Part shown: one piece after another, positions 7,371-14,719 of the stretch
How the letters are laid out: every line of letters begins with the position of its first letter
How positions within the stretch are numbered: the first letter of the stretch is position 1
From: JACJWR01 sp964547485
GTDB taxonomy: Bacteria > Actinomycetota > Actinomycetes > S36-B12 > UBA10799
Reading direction: 5' to 3'
DNA length: 16,536 nt
Assembly (NCBI GenBank): GCA_964547485.1
Contig: CAZJNU010000060.1
Span: 1 to 16,536 of the forward strand
Translations under genes and position numbers: made by a program
The notes under the pieces: generated by a model
The model's database searches: none
What the model was told of the DNA's origin: nothing
What the model saw: only the letters and a program-made list of their open reading frames with translations

Positions 7371-9725
7371 ATGGCACCGAAGTTCCAGGGGAAGATCGCG
7401 CTCGACATCCGGGACTCGGAGCCTGACTGGGCACCGTACCTGTCACCGAAGGCTCCCGAAGGCGCCCCGAACGTCCTGCTGATCGCCTGGGACGACGTTG
7501 GCTACGGCACCATGGATGTCTTCGGCGGACCGGTCGAGACGCCGACCATGCGCCGCATTGCCGACATGGGGGTCAAGTACGCCAATTTCCACACAACGGC
7601 GCTGTGCTCGCCGACTCGCGCCTCGCTGCTGACGGGCCGCAATGCGACATCCAACGGTATGGCCACCATCGCCGAGTTCAGCTCGGGCTTCCCTGGCATC
7701 TCCACCCGCATTCCGTTCGAAAATGGGTTCATCTCGGAGGTACTGCTCGAGCACGGCTATAACACCTACTGCATCGGCAAGTGGCACCTCACCCCCGGCG
7801 AGGAAACGAGCATGGCCGCGTCGAAGGCGCGCTGGCCGCTGGGGCGGGGCTTTGAGAGGTTCTACGGCTTCCTGGGTGGGGAATCCAGCTGCTGGTACCC
7901 CGACCTTGTCCACGACAACCACCAGATAGACGCCCCTGCCACCCCGGAGGAGGGCTACCACATCGCCAAGGACCTGTCGGACCGGGCGATCAGCTTTATC
8001 CGCGACGCGAAGGTCGTGGAACCGGACAAACCGTTCTTCATGTATCTATCGCTGGACGCAGCGCACGCGCCCCATCATGTCTACAAGGAGTGGGCCGACA
8101 AGTACAAGGGCCGATTCGACCAGGGCTACGAGGAGATTCGCGCCAGCATTCTGGCCCGGCAGAAGGACCTGGGGCTGCTGCCGGAGGACACCGAGCTGTC
8201 GTCGATCAACCCGCACGGCGAACCCGCCACGACCGGACCTGACGGTCAGCCGTGGCCGCTGCTGGACACGGTCAGGCCGTGGGAGTCGTTGAGCGACGAC
8301 GAGAAGCGGCTGTTCATCCGGATGGCCGAGGTGTTCGCCGGGTACGTGTCCTACAGCGACGACCAGCTCGGGCGGGTCATCGACTTCCTGGAGCAGTCCG
8401 GCCAGTTGGACAACACCATCATCGTGGCTGTGTCCGACAACGGTGCCAGCGGTGAGGGTGGCCCCAACGGGACGTTCAACGAGTGGCGCTTCTTCAACGG
8501 GGTGCCCACGCCGACTGAGCTGTCGCTGGAGCACATCGACGAATTGGGCGGCCCACAGTCCTACAACCACTACAACACCGGCTGGGCGTGGGCCTTCGAC
8601 ACGCCCTTCCCCTATTGGAAGCGGTGGGCGGGCTACGAGGGCGGTATCGCCGATCTCTGCCTGGTGGCCTGGCCCGCCGCGATTCCGGCCGACAAGTCAC
8701 CTCGGCAGCAATATGTGCACGCAGTCGATGTCGTGCCAATGATCTACGACCTGCTCGACCTCACCCCGCCGGACACCTTGAAGGGCTTCGAGCAGAGTCC
8801 CATTGAAGGCGAGAGCTTCGCCGCCTCCCTGACGGACCCCTCGGCCGAGTCGAAGACCACACAGTTCTACACGATGCTCGGGCAGCGATCGATTTACCAC
8901 GACGGCTGGCTGGCCTGCACCGTGCACCCGCCGCTGAGCGGCTGGGGGAAGTTCGAGCAGGACGTGTGGGAACTGTACGACATCGAACACGACCGCTCCC
9001 AGACCACCAACCTCGCCGCCGTGCACCCGGAGCGACTTGAACAGCTCAAGGCTCTCTGGTTCGAGAAGGCCGCCGAGTACAACGGGCTACCCCTCGACGA
9101 CCGGTCGGCGCTCGAGCAAGTCCTCGCCGAGCGGCCCAGTGGCACGCCCGACCGGGACCGCTACATCTACTACCCGGACTGCGCCTCGGTGCCGGAGAAC
9201 TCCGGGGTGGCCATCGGCGGGCGCTCCTACACGATCGCCGCCGGCGTGCGGGTCGACTCGGCCGACGCTGAAGGCGTGCTGTTTGCCCATGGCGGTGTAG
9301 TCGGAGGCCACAGTCTCTACCTCAAGGACCAACGGGTGAAGTACGCCTTCAACTGGGTCGGTACCAAGGTCACCACGATCGAATCCGACCGACCAGTCAC
9401 GGTAGGCAGCCACGTCGTCACCGCCGAGTTCGCGGCGACCGGCCGCAGCGAGGACCCGCTGATGCCGGGTGCGGTCGGCACGATGACCCTGTATGTCGAC
9501 GACCAAGTGGTCGGCAGCGGCGAGATCGTGACCCAGCCGGGTGCCTTCTGCCTCGTAGGAGACGGGATCTGCGTTGGTCGCGACGACGCCTCCCCGGTCA
9601 CCGCGGACTACACCGCTCCCTTCGACTTCACCGGCGGGGCGATCGACAAGGTCGTGGTCGACGTGTCGGGCGACAGGTACATCGACCACGAAGCGCAGGT
9701 GCGCGGCTGGTTCCTGCTGGACTGA
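7371..9725 (+). CDS. Arylsulfatase (formylglycine-dependent, type I sulfatase)
   Basis: A 784-residue enzyme hydrolysing sulfate esters. The active-site signature is CSPTRASLLTGR (residues 79-90), in which Cys79 must be converted to formylglycine. Metal and active-site residues are visible: D41 and D42 (AWDDVGYG), K137 and H139 (GKWHL), H232 (AAHAPH), D356 and N357 (VSDNGAS), and K416 (YWKRWAGYEGG). No signal peptide is present, so it should be cytoplasmic. Length and domain order match Mycobacterium AtsA/AtsD-type and Pseudomonas PAS-type arylsulfatases. The C-terminal 190 residues form a separate beta-rich domain containing GSHVVTAEF and a repeated acidic turn. It converges with the maturase gene, which supplies the required modification. 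The natural substrate is not evident, and use as a sulfur-scavenging enzyme is the usual role. Confidence 0.95.
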   Translation: MAPKFQGKIALDIRDSEPDWAPYLSPKAPEGAPNVLLIAWDDVGYGTMDVFGGPVETPTMRRIADMGVKYANFHTTALCSPTRASLLTGRNATSNGMATIAEFSSGFPGISTRIPFENGFISEVLLEHGYNTYCIGKWHLTPGEETSMAASKARWPLGRGFERFYGFLGGESSCWYPDLVHDNHQIDAPATPEEGYHIAKDLSDRAISFIRDAKVVEPDKPFFMYLSLDAAHAPHHVYKEWADKYKGRFDQGYEEIRASILARQKDLGLLPEDTELSSINPHGEPATTGPDGQPWPLLDTVRPWESLSDDEKRLFIRMAEVFAGYVSYSDDQLGRVIDFLEQSGQLDNTIIVAVSDNGASGEGGPNGTFNEWRFFNGVPTPTELSLEHIDELGGPQSYNHYNTGWAWAFDTPFPYWKRWAGYEGGIADLCLVAWPAAIPADKSPRQQYVHAVDVVPMIYDLLDLTPPDTLKGFEQSPIEGESFAASLTDPSAESKTTQFYTMLGQRSIYHDGWLACTVHPPLSGWGKFEQDVWELYDIEHDRSQTTNLAAVHPERLEQLKALWFEKAAEYNGLPLDDRSALEQVLAERPSGTPDRDRYIYYPDCASVPENSGVAIGGRSYTIAAGVRVDSADAEGVLFAHGGVVGGHSLYLKDQRVKYAFNWVGTKVTTIESDRPVTVGSHVVTAEFAATGRSEDPLMPGAVGTMTLYVDDQVVGSGEIVTQPGAFCLVGDGICVGRDDASPVTADYTAPFDFTGGAIDKVVVDVSGDRYIDHEAQVRGWFLLD

Positions 9726-9726
9726 C

Positions 9727-9746
9727 CAGCCGGTTCAGTCCGGCTG
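9727..9746. terminator. Shared hairpin terminator between convergent genes
   Basis: CAGCCGG (9727-9733), loop TTCAGT, CCGGCTG (9740-9746): a perfect 7-bp GC-rich stem starting two bases after the sulfatase stop and containing the maturase stop codon in its loop. It can fold on either strand, so it may end both transcripts. It lacks a U-tract, which is common for actinobacterial hairpins, so intrinsic strength is uncertain. Confidence 0.55.
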
Positions 9747-11009
9747 CGGTGATTGTGCGCGACGGTCCTGCCGGGCCATCCAGGCCATCACCTCATCTGC
9801 GTGCCGGCCGGTGCGCAAGGCACCTGCCATGAACCTCATCGGCCGGTCCACATGCCGGAAGAACAACTGATAGCTCGGGCACAGATAGTGCAACCCGGGC
9901 TCGCCCTGCGGTGTCGTGGTGAACCTGTCCTTCGGGCAGCCGCCGTTGCAGGCGAACCGAACGTCGCAGGATCGGCAGTAGCCGGGCAGCGAGTCCAGCT
10001 TGGCGTCACCGAAGGCCCGCTGCTTCGGCGAGGCGACAAGCTCGAGCAGGTGGGTGGAGGCGATGTTGCCGAGCAGGTGCTCGGGTTCCACGAAGTGGTC
10101 GCAGGAGTACACGTCGCCGTTGTGCTCCAGTGCCAGCGATGCGCCGCAGGTGCGCGCGTGCACGCACAGAGCCCCCGGCACGCCGACGAAGCTCGCCAGC
10201 GTCGAGTCGAACATCTGGACATAGACCGCGCCTACGTCGCGGCGCACCCACTCGTCGAACACGTCGATCAGGAATCGGCCATGGCCAGCCGGGGAGACGC
10301 TGCGGTCGGTCACCTCGGACCCGGTGGGAATACCGCCGGGGGAGGGCCGTTCAACGATGGGGATGAACTGGATGAAGTCTGTTCCCAACTCGTCACGGAG
10401 GAAGCGGTACACCCCCAGTCCGTGGTCCTCGTTCGCGTGGTGAACCGTGGTCATAGCGTTCCATCTCACCCGATGCTCTCGCAGCCTCGTCAGGCCAGCC
10501 ATGACACGGTCGAAGGTGGGTTTGCCGCCCTTATCCACCCGGTAGGCGTCATGGATCTCGCGGGGTCCGTCGACCGAAACCCCCACCAGGAAGTCTCGCT
10601 CCGCAAGGAACGCTGCCCAGTCGTCGTCAATCAAAGTGGCGTTTGTCTGGATCGTGTGTTCCACGACCTGGTCGGGTCGGCGCAGGGCCTCCACCAGTTC
10701 CACTGCCCGGCGGAAAAACGCCAACCCCATGAGGGTGGGCTCGCCGCCCTGCCAGGCCACCGTCACCTCGGGGGCGCGGTGCGCCTCCAGCAATTGTCGG
10801 ACGTATTCGGCCAGGAGGTCGTCAGTCATCCGGAACGGGCTGCCAGGGTACAACTCTTCCTTGGACAAGAAGAAGCAGTAGGAGCAGTCCAGATTGCAGA
10901 TCGCCCCGGTCGGCTTCGCCAGGAGGTGAAAGGCGGCCGGAGCCCCAGCGAGCTCAGGTCGCGCAGGGTGCGCCAGCACCGTGGGCATACCCAACTCGGT
11001 CCTAGCCAT
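9735..11009 (-). CDS. Anaerobic-type sulfatase maturase (radical SAM/SPASM)
   Basis: A 424-residue radical SAM enzyme that oxidises the active-site cysteine (or serine) of sulfatases to formylglycine without oxygen. The radical SAM cluster motif is CNLDCSYC (C38, C42, C45), followed by WQGGEPTLMG (86-95) and SVDGPREIHDAYR. The C-terminal SPASM region has all eight expected cysteines, C282, C288, C303, C345, C348, C354, C358 and C377, for two auxiliary 4Fe-4S clusters. D304 directly after C303 corresponds to the catalytic aspartate of characterised anSMEs. It is the last gene of a three-gene minus-strand operon, 84 bp after the aminotransferase, and converges on the sulfatase, its obvious client. 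ATG 11009 is taken as start. An in-frame ATG eight codons in is possible. Confidence 0.93.
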   Translation of the reverse strand: MARTELGMPTVLAHPARPELAGAPAAFHLLAKPTGAICNLDCSYCFFLSKEELYPGSPFRMTDDLLAEYVRQLLEAHRAPEVTVAWQGGEPTLMGLAFFRRAVELVEALRRPDQVVEHTIQTNATLIDDDWAAFLAERDFLVGVSVDGPREIHDAYRVDKGGKPTFDRVMAGLTRLREHRVRWNAMTTVHHANEDHGLGVYRFLRDELGTDFIQFIPIVERPSPGGIPTGSEVTDRSVSPAGHGRFLIDVFDEWVRRDVGAVYVQMFDSTLASFVGVPGALCVHARTCGASLALEHNGDVYSCDHFVEPEHLLGNIASTHLLELVASPKQRAFGDAKLDSLPGYCRSCDVRFACNGGCPKDRFTTTPQGEPGLHYLCPSYQLFFRHVDRPMRFMAGALRTGRHADEVMAWMARQDRRAQSPQPD

Positions 11010-11093
11010 GAGTCATTGTCTCCGATGGTCGCCCGGCCGCCGCCGGTCGGGCCGCATAGACCGCATAGATCGGTGGGACGATGATGCCGATCT

Positions 11094-12242
11094 TCAGGGT
11101 TGGTTCTCGAGGTAGGAGCGGAGTGCCGCGAGGGTGGCAGGCAGACTGGTGCGGCCGAACCCGATGCGGAACCGATCGGTGGGTACGTCTGCAAGGGCGC
11201 TGGCGTAGATGGAGGCCGGCAGTGTCAGGACACCCGCTTCCTCGATGGCGCTGCGCGCGAACACCTCGGGACCCTCCGCACCGAGGTAACGGGGGAACGA
11301 CACGCACCCACCGGCAGGGGCCTCGAACTCGAACCTGTCCGGGAAGTCTGCGAAGAAGTCGCGGACGAGGGTGATGTTGGCAGCGACGATGGCACGGTTG
11401 CGTGCATGGACGGCCCCGCCGACGCTGAGGGCAATGGCTGCCAGGTGCTCGGTCAGCCCCGGGTTGCAGATGCTGGTGTAGTGCTTGCGGCGCTCCAACC
11501 TGTCCAGCAGGGCGCGATCCTGGGCGGCGACCCACCCGACCCGGAGGCCAGGGAGCCCGTAGGACTTGGACATAACGTTGACGCTCACGGCTGAGGGTGT
11601 GAGGTCGGCCGCCTGCGGCAGCGTGGTCGCGGGGTCGACTTCGATGCCCCGGTAGACCTCGTCGCAGACCAGCACAATGCCGCGGTCGTGACAGAGCAGC
11701 GCCAAGGCCCGAAAAGCATCCTTGTCGGGGACGAATCCGGTCGGGTTGTTCGGGAAGTTGACCACGACCACGCGCGTGTCAGGCCGCAGCAATGACACCA
11801 GCCGATCAAGGTCGAGAATCCACCGCAGGTCCGCGCCGCTGCCGGTCCACAGCGGGAGCCCGGACACGCTCGCCGGCGTCGCCAATGGGACTGTCTCGAC
11901 GGATTGGTAGTTCGGGACCGTGACCACCGCGTGGCCACCGTCGCCGAGCAGTTCGGCGAGCAGCCAGAACAACGCCTCCTGAGCCCCGGCAAAGGCCAGC
12001 ACGTCGTCGGAGCCGATGACGTCGTACTGCGCCGCTACCGCGTCGCGCAACTCTCCTGTGCCGTAGGTCGGCCGATACCCCAGGTCGATGTCAGCGATCT
12101 CGTCGACACTGCGACCGGCCAGTGCCAGCAGCTCAGCGACGCTCATCGTCTGGGCGTCCGAAGCCGTGAAGGTGTGGGCGGCGGCGAACTCCCACCGGGA
12201 GAACCACGTCTCGAGCCGGAAGTCCGGCAGCGCACCGATCAT
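11094..12242 (-). CDS. PLP-dependent aminotransferase, fold type I (class I/II)
   Basis: A 382-residue PLP enzyme. The cofactor lysine is K226 in MSKSYGLPGLRVGW. Other fold-type I landmarks are NFPNNPTG (162-169), CDEVYRG with D194 and Y197, the phosphate-binding GAQEA (86-90), and a C-terminal arginine in FRIGFGR that normally binds the substrate carboxylate. The PNYQSVE segment and overall layout recall the capreomycidine synthase/VioD-like branch, but a specific reaction cannot be assigned. Its ATG overlaps the TGA of the regulator gene by four bases (12239-12242), so the two are translationally coupled. The regulator family often responds to amino acids, which fits an amino acid or amine substrate. 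No functional link to sulfatase maturation is known to me. Confidence 0.88.
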   Translation of the reverse strand: MIGALPDFRLETWFSRWEFAAAHTFTASDAQTMSVAELLALAGRSVDEIADIDLGYRPTYGTGELRDAVAAQYDVIGSDDVLAFAGAQEALFWLLAELLGDGGHAVVTVPNYQSVETVPLATPASVSGLPLWTGSGADLRWILDLDRLVSLLRPDTRVVVVNFPNNPTGFVPDKDAFRALALLCHDRGIVLVCDEVYRGIEVDPATTLPQAADLTPSAVSVNVMSKSYGLPGLRVGWVAAQDRALLDRLERRKHYTSICNPGLTEHLAAIALSVGGAVHARNRAIVAANITLVRDFFADFPDRFEFEAPAGGCVSFPRYLGAEGPEVFARSAIEEAGVLTLPASIYASALADVPTDRFRIGFGRTSLPATLAALRSYLENQP

Positions 12243-12835
12243 CCGGACAACTCCTTACGCAGGTTGTAGACGGTCGCCCGGGAAACGCCCAGCGCAGTGG
12301 CGACGTGCTCCGCGGCGTGTCGAGTCTCGAACACCCCCTCGTGGTCGAGGTGCTTCACCAGTTCTGCGCGAGCGGCCTTGTCCAGATCGCTTGCGACGAG
12401 GTTCCACGCCACGCACCAGTCAGCAATCGACTCGTTGATCCGTACCCGCCAATCGCGGGCGAAGAGCTCCGCGGGTCGCTCGACGCGAGCGGCGGCCAGC
12501 GACATCAGGACACCGATCGCGCCATCGAGCGCCGACCGGTCGAAGTTGATACACAGCAACATCCGGCCCTCGTCGACCGGCACGCTGACCGACGTCGTCC
12601 GATGGCCTCGAACATCGACCTGCTCGTACGGACCAATCACCGACTCGTTGGGTCCAGGGCTTTGGAAGTCAGGCTCGATCAGGGACTCATCACCTCGACG
12701 ACGCCCGGAGATCGGGTTCCACAGTCGAACGATCCGACCCGACGATAGGTCGTGCAGGGCCACCTCAACATGCGGGTGGAACAACGTCGAGATGGCCTCC
12801 GCCAGGCGCTCAACATCCGGATTCGCCAATGGCAC
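12239..12835 (-). CDS. YheO/DauR-family transcriptional regulator
   Basis: A 198-residue cytoplasmic regulator with the two-domain layout of the YheO/DauR family. It has an N-terminal PAS-like sensor (about 1-120, with HPHVEVALHDLSSGRIVRLW and later RTTSVSVPV...LLCINFD) and a C-terminal HTH_22-type DNA-binding domain (about 135-197, with AAEHVATALGVSRATVYNLR). Family members such as DauR regulate amino acid catabolism genes in the same operon, here the coupled aminotransferase. GTG 12835 is the first start in the frame. No Shine-Dalgarno is seen, and the promoter below puts +1 next to it. A 5-bp dyad lies inside that promoter, suggesting autoregulation. Confidence 0.85.
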   Translation of the reverse strand: MPLANPDVERLAEAISTLFHPHVEVALHDLSSGRIVRLWNPISGRRRGDESLIEPDFQSPGPNESVIGPYEQVDVRGHRTTSVSVPVDEGRMLLCINFDRSALDGAIGVLMSLAAARVERPAELFARDWRVRINESIADWCVAWNLVASDLDKAARAELVKHLDHEGVFETRHAAEHVATALGVSRATVYNLRKELSG

Positions 12836-12840
12836 TTTGC

Positions 12841-12870
12841 TATTTTGTCCATTTCTGGACTTCCTGTCAA
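12841..12870 (-). promoter_or_regulatory. Promoter of the regulator-aminotransferase-maturase operon with operator
   Basis: On the minus strand a perfect -35 TTGACA (12870-12865) is followed after 18 bp by an AT-rich -10-like AAAATA (12846-12841), five bases before the GTG start. The perfect dyad GTCCA-GAAA-TGGAC (12860-12847) fills the spacer, the usual site for a repressor. Binding by the gene's own product is inference. Confidence 0.5.
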
Positions 12871-13298
12871 CAGTGGTCGTCGACGTCTGACGAAATCCGC
12901 GTGGATCACCTCTATGCCGAGAATCTCACCTTTGGTGACTATCACGAACCTACGATTTGGAGCCCGGCTGGCTTACGAACTGGAGGGGTGCATACCCGTG
13001 AAGTGGAGTATCCTCGGCCTACCATCGCCCGTTGACGGCGGCACACAGGTGCGGAGAAAGTCCGACACCGCCACGGCCGCCGCTGAACGTACTCTTTGAG
13101 CCTTCGACTCACCCCGCCGTGTGCACCTACCTTCCGAACCGTGGGGGGTGATCAGATCGCTTTCACGAATTCCGTGCTTGGGCGCCATAGGACCCAACTC
13201 CGCAGCGGAAGCACCGTCGATCATACGCAACTGCGGACGCGCCCATTGCACAGCAGAGTCGACCACTCACCCCCCTCGGATTGATCAGCAGCAGGCCT
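12871..13298. other. Gene-poor region of about 430 bp
   Basis: No credible gene is seen. The first 100 bases are more AT-rich than the surroundings. On the minus strand around 13155-13240 a frame reads PMAPKHGIRESDL, which faintly resembles the KHGI..D segment of small BrnT/DUF4258-type toxins. This might be another toxin-antitoxin scar but is too short to call. Confidence 0.4.
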
Positions 13299-13381
13299 GG
13301 CCAGTTGGCGCCGTCGGCGCGTTACTATGAGGACATTACCCAGCACCGACGCGAGCTCTCCGGTTTGGATGATGACTTCCT
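13299..13381 (+). pseudogene. Fragment (middle part) of the 16033-16115 gene family
   Basis: These 83 bases align without gaps to 16033-16115 inside the intact 240-aa gene at the right end, with about 70 identities by hand count, and most differences are in third codon positions. The encoded peptide is GQLAPSARYYEDITQHRREL followed by SGLDDDFL, against GQLAPSARDYEDVAQHRREL and SGLDDDFL. Start and stop signals and the rest of the gene are missing. It ends within a few bases of where the minus-strand toxin gene breaks off. Confidence 0.85.
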
Positions 13382-13385
13382 CAAC

Positions 13386-13574
13386 CCGTGGATGTGCGCC
13401 GTCATCGCGGTCCGGCCCCTTCGCCGACTGATCGTAGACCCGCTGAATCTCACCCGCTGCGCCGTTCGCGAGCTGGTTCCACGCCGCCGCCACCTTCATC
13501 GACCGGGCTACCACCACCCAGTCGCCGGGCCTTGCGGGACGCCGAACCGACTGCGCCTCGCCCGGAGTGACCAC
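13386..13574 (-). pseudogene. Truncated toxin gene partner of the Phd-like antitoxin
   Basis: The GTG at 13574 starts one base after the antitoxin stop, as in a coupled toxin-antitoxin pair. The first 63 codons read coherently (RRPARPGDWVVVARSMKVAA, then AWNQLANGAAGEIQRVYDQ) and resemble the N-terminal half of actinobacterial toxins partnered with Phd-like proteins. After HPR the similarity ends at the junction with the opposite-strand fragment 13299-13381. The frame then runs on through unrelated sequence to 13221. The C-terminal half of a normal 100-130 residue toxin is thus replaced, and the product is probably inactive. Family naming is from memory of similar pairs and moderately sure. 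Confidence 0.6.
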
Positions 13575-13575
13575 C

Positions 13576-14040
13576 TCAGGCGCCAGGCCGACTCAGGGCG
13601 ACACGCTTGTCCTTGCCGCGAGGCGCGGTCAGCAGCGCCTCGAGTTCGGGCGACTGCGTGATCTCGGCTGAGGCCTTCCACCTGTTCAGCAGCTTCGCCA
13701 TCGGCCCGTAGTTGCCCGTGTCCCGGCACGCAGACGCGGTGCGAACAAACGCGTCGGCGAACTCCCGGCGGTCAGCCTCGTCCAGCCATCCCACCCACGG
13801 GAGCGCCCCGTCCATCGCCACCACCACATCGGCAGCCAGCCGCTCGTCCGACAGCATCAGCGCCAGCACTCGGCTGGCCATGTCCAGGCTTGCGCGCACC
13901 GCCTCCTCACGGGCGACCGTCCCGACGAGCAGGTCGGCGCCGTCCCGACGCTCCAGGCGCACGTCCGCATGCTCGACCACGTCCATTACCTCGCCGCTGT
14001 TGCGCAGCATGTACGAGAACGTGAACTCAGCAATAGTCAT
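13576..14040 (-). CDS. Phd-like antitoxin (prevent-host-death family)
   Basis: A 154-residue protein whose first 50 residues show the Phd/YefM pattern: a short strand, MLRNSGEVMDVVEHADVRLE, then RRDGADLLVG. This is the DNA-binding dimer fold of type II antitoxins. The C-terminal part (about 50-154) carries ALPWVGWLDEADRREFADAF and DTGNYGPMAKLLNRW, typical of the longer actinobacterial members. The frame extends upstream to 14211, but ATG 14040 is chosen because the similarity begins there and a consensus promoter places +1 on it. Its toxin gene follows after one base but is truncated, so this is now an orphan antitoxin that may still repress its own promoter. Confidence 0.75.
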   Translation of the reverse strand: MTIAEFTFSYMLRNSGEVMDVVEHADVRLERRDGADLLVGTVAREEAVRASLDMASRVLALMLSDERLAADVVVAMDGALPWVGWLDEADRREFADAFVRTASACRDTGNYGPMAKLLNRWKASAEITQSPELEALLTAPRGKDKRVALSRPGA

Positions 14041-14047
14041 GTATCTA

Positions 14048-14075
14048 ATGTTACGACGGTACTCACGTATGTCAA
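14048..14075 (-). promoter_or_regulatory. Promoter of the Phd-like antitoxin gene (leaderless)
   Basis: On the minus strand a perfect -35 TTGACA (14075-14070), a 16-bp spacer and -10 TAACAT (14053-14048) lie seven bases before ATG 14040. This is the best sigma-A type promoter in the window and predicts a leaderless mRNA. Confidence 0.65.
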
Positions 14076-14341
14076 GAAGGTGCCCCGTAGCGTGTGCCCC
14101 GAGCGCGTCGTCGCGGAGCTGTGGGTGCTCCGATCTTCGCCGGGGCCGCTCCGCGGACGTGGCGGAGGAGAAGTCAGAGGTCCAAGGTCCCGTGGTTCGG
14201 GGACGGAGCACGGATCAGCTCGGCGATGCTCCGCCGTCGGGCGGCCCAGTGCGGTCCGCGACACGGCCTTCGTCGCCTTCCACCATCGCCGCGCGCCTGG
14301 TGCGATCGTGAGTCGTGGGTCCGAGCCCCCGGTGAACAACG

Positions 14342-14373
14342 AAACCCTGGTCCCTGGTGCCGGACCCGGGTTT
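14342..14373 (+). terminator. Hairpin, possible terminator remnant
   Basis: AAACCC-T-GGTCC (14342-14353) pairs with GGACC-C-GGGTTT (14362-14373) across an 8-base loop, an 11-bp stem with one mismatch. The descending arm ends in TTT, but no longer U-tract follows. No gene is identified upstream on this strand, so its role is unclear. Confidence 0.3.
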
Positions 14374-14597
14374 GCGCAGCCGTTCGGCTGCCTCTGCGAA
14401 TGCGCACCGCGCAGAGTGCTCTGAAGCACCCTCCCCATTTCGTTGACCTAACAGCCAGTGGTTTCCCTCAGAGTTGCTGTCGGAAGCGCACGAGAAGGAC
14501 GGCCCTCAACGAAACTGCGGACCGTCTCCGACCCGGCGGGCTCACCGTCACTGCGCTGTGACCCACCCGCGGCACCGGGGAACTCCTGCGCGGACCG

Positions 14598-14644
14598 GCT
14601 CAGATGCCTCTCGTGTGAGCAACCGTCACCCCATCCTTGACTCG
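14598..14644 (+). pseudogene. Fragment (N-terminal part) of the 15730-16452 gene family
   Basis: These bases match 15791-15837 of the intact gene with 39 of 47 identities by hand count, including 20 identical bases in a row at 14618-14637. One frame reads GSDASRVSNRHPILDS, against GSDVSRVSNRHPILDS in the intact protein. Flanking sequence is unrelated. The fragment comes from an earlier part of the gene than the one at 13299-13381. Confidence 0.8.
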
Positions 14645-14698
14645 CACCCGCCTTCCTTGAATCGGTATTCAGGACCCGTGCAAACAATCCGATTCCGG

Positions 14699-14718
14699 TC
14701 TCTACTGAGAAGTAGAGA
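14699..14718. repeat. Perfect 8-bp inverted repeat with GAGA loop
   Basis: TCTCTACT (14699-14706), GAGA, AGTAGAGA (14711-14718). It lies one base before a second, longer inverted repeat and about 61-80 bases before the start of the 97-aa gene. It could be an operator overlapping the -35 region, or a GNRA-capped RNA hairpin if transcribed from further upstream. Confidence 0.6.
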
Positions 14719-14719
14719 T

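Larger units (their letters stand above)
14076..14698. other. Non-coding region with TA debris
   Basis: About 620 bp without a credible gene. Long open frames here on both strands are GC-rich shadows with Arg/Pro-rich products and no ribosome binding site. Contents seen are a hairpin at 14342-14373 and the short gene fragment 14598-14644. Confidence 0.5.

Noticed and set aside
8046..8570. 174-codon frame opposite the sulfatase
   Set aside because: Antisense shadow of a well-supported enzyme.
9753..11084. 443-codon open frame on the plus strand opposite the maturase
   Set aside because: The minus strand encodes an unmistakable sulfatase maturase, and long antisense frames are expected in GC-rich codon-biased DNA. 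The antisense product matches no family.
13150..13240. Minus-strand peptide PMAPKHGIRESDL resembling BrnT/DUF4258 toxins
   Set aside because: Only about a dozen residues resemble the family, with no start, partner or further conserved parts.
14315..14330. T-arm-like sequence suggesting a tRNA 3' end
   Set aside because: The stem does not pair properly, and no acceptor, D-arm or anticodon arm can be built upstream.
14094..14561. 155-codon frame and overlapping frames in the TA region
   Set aside because: Arg/Pro-rich products without start signals; they overlap each other on both strands.
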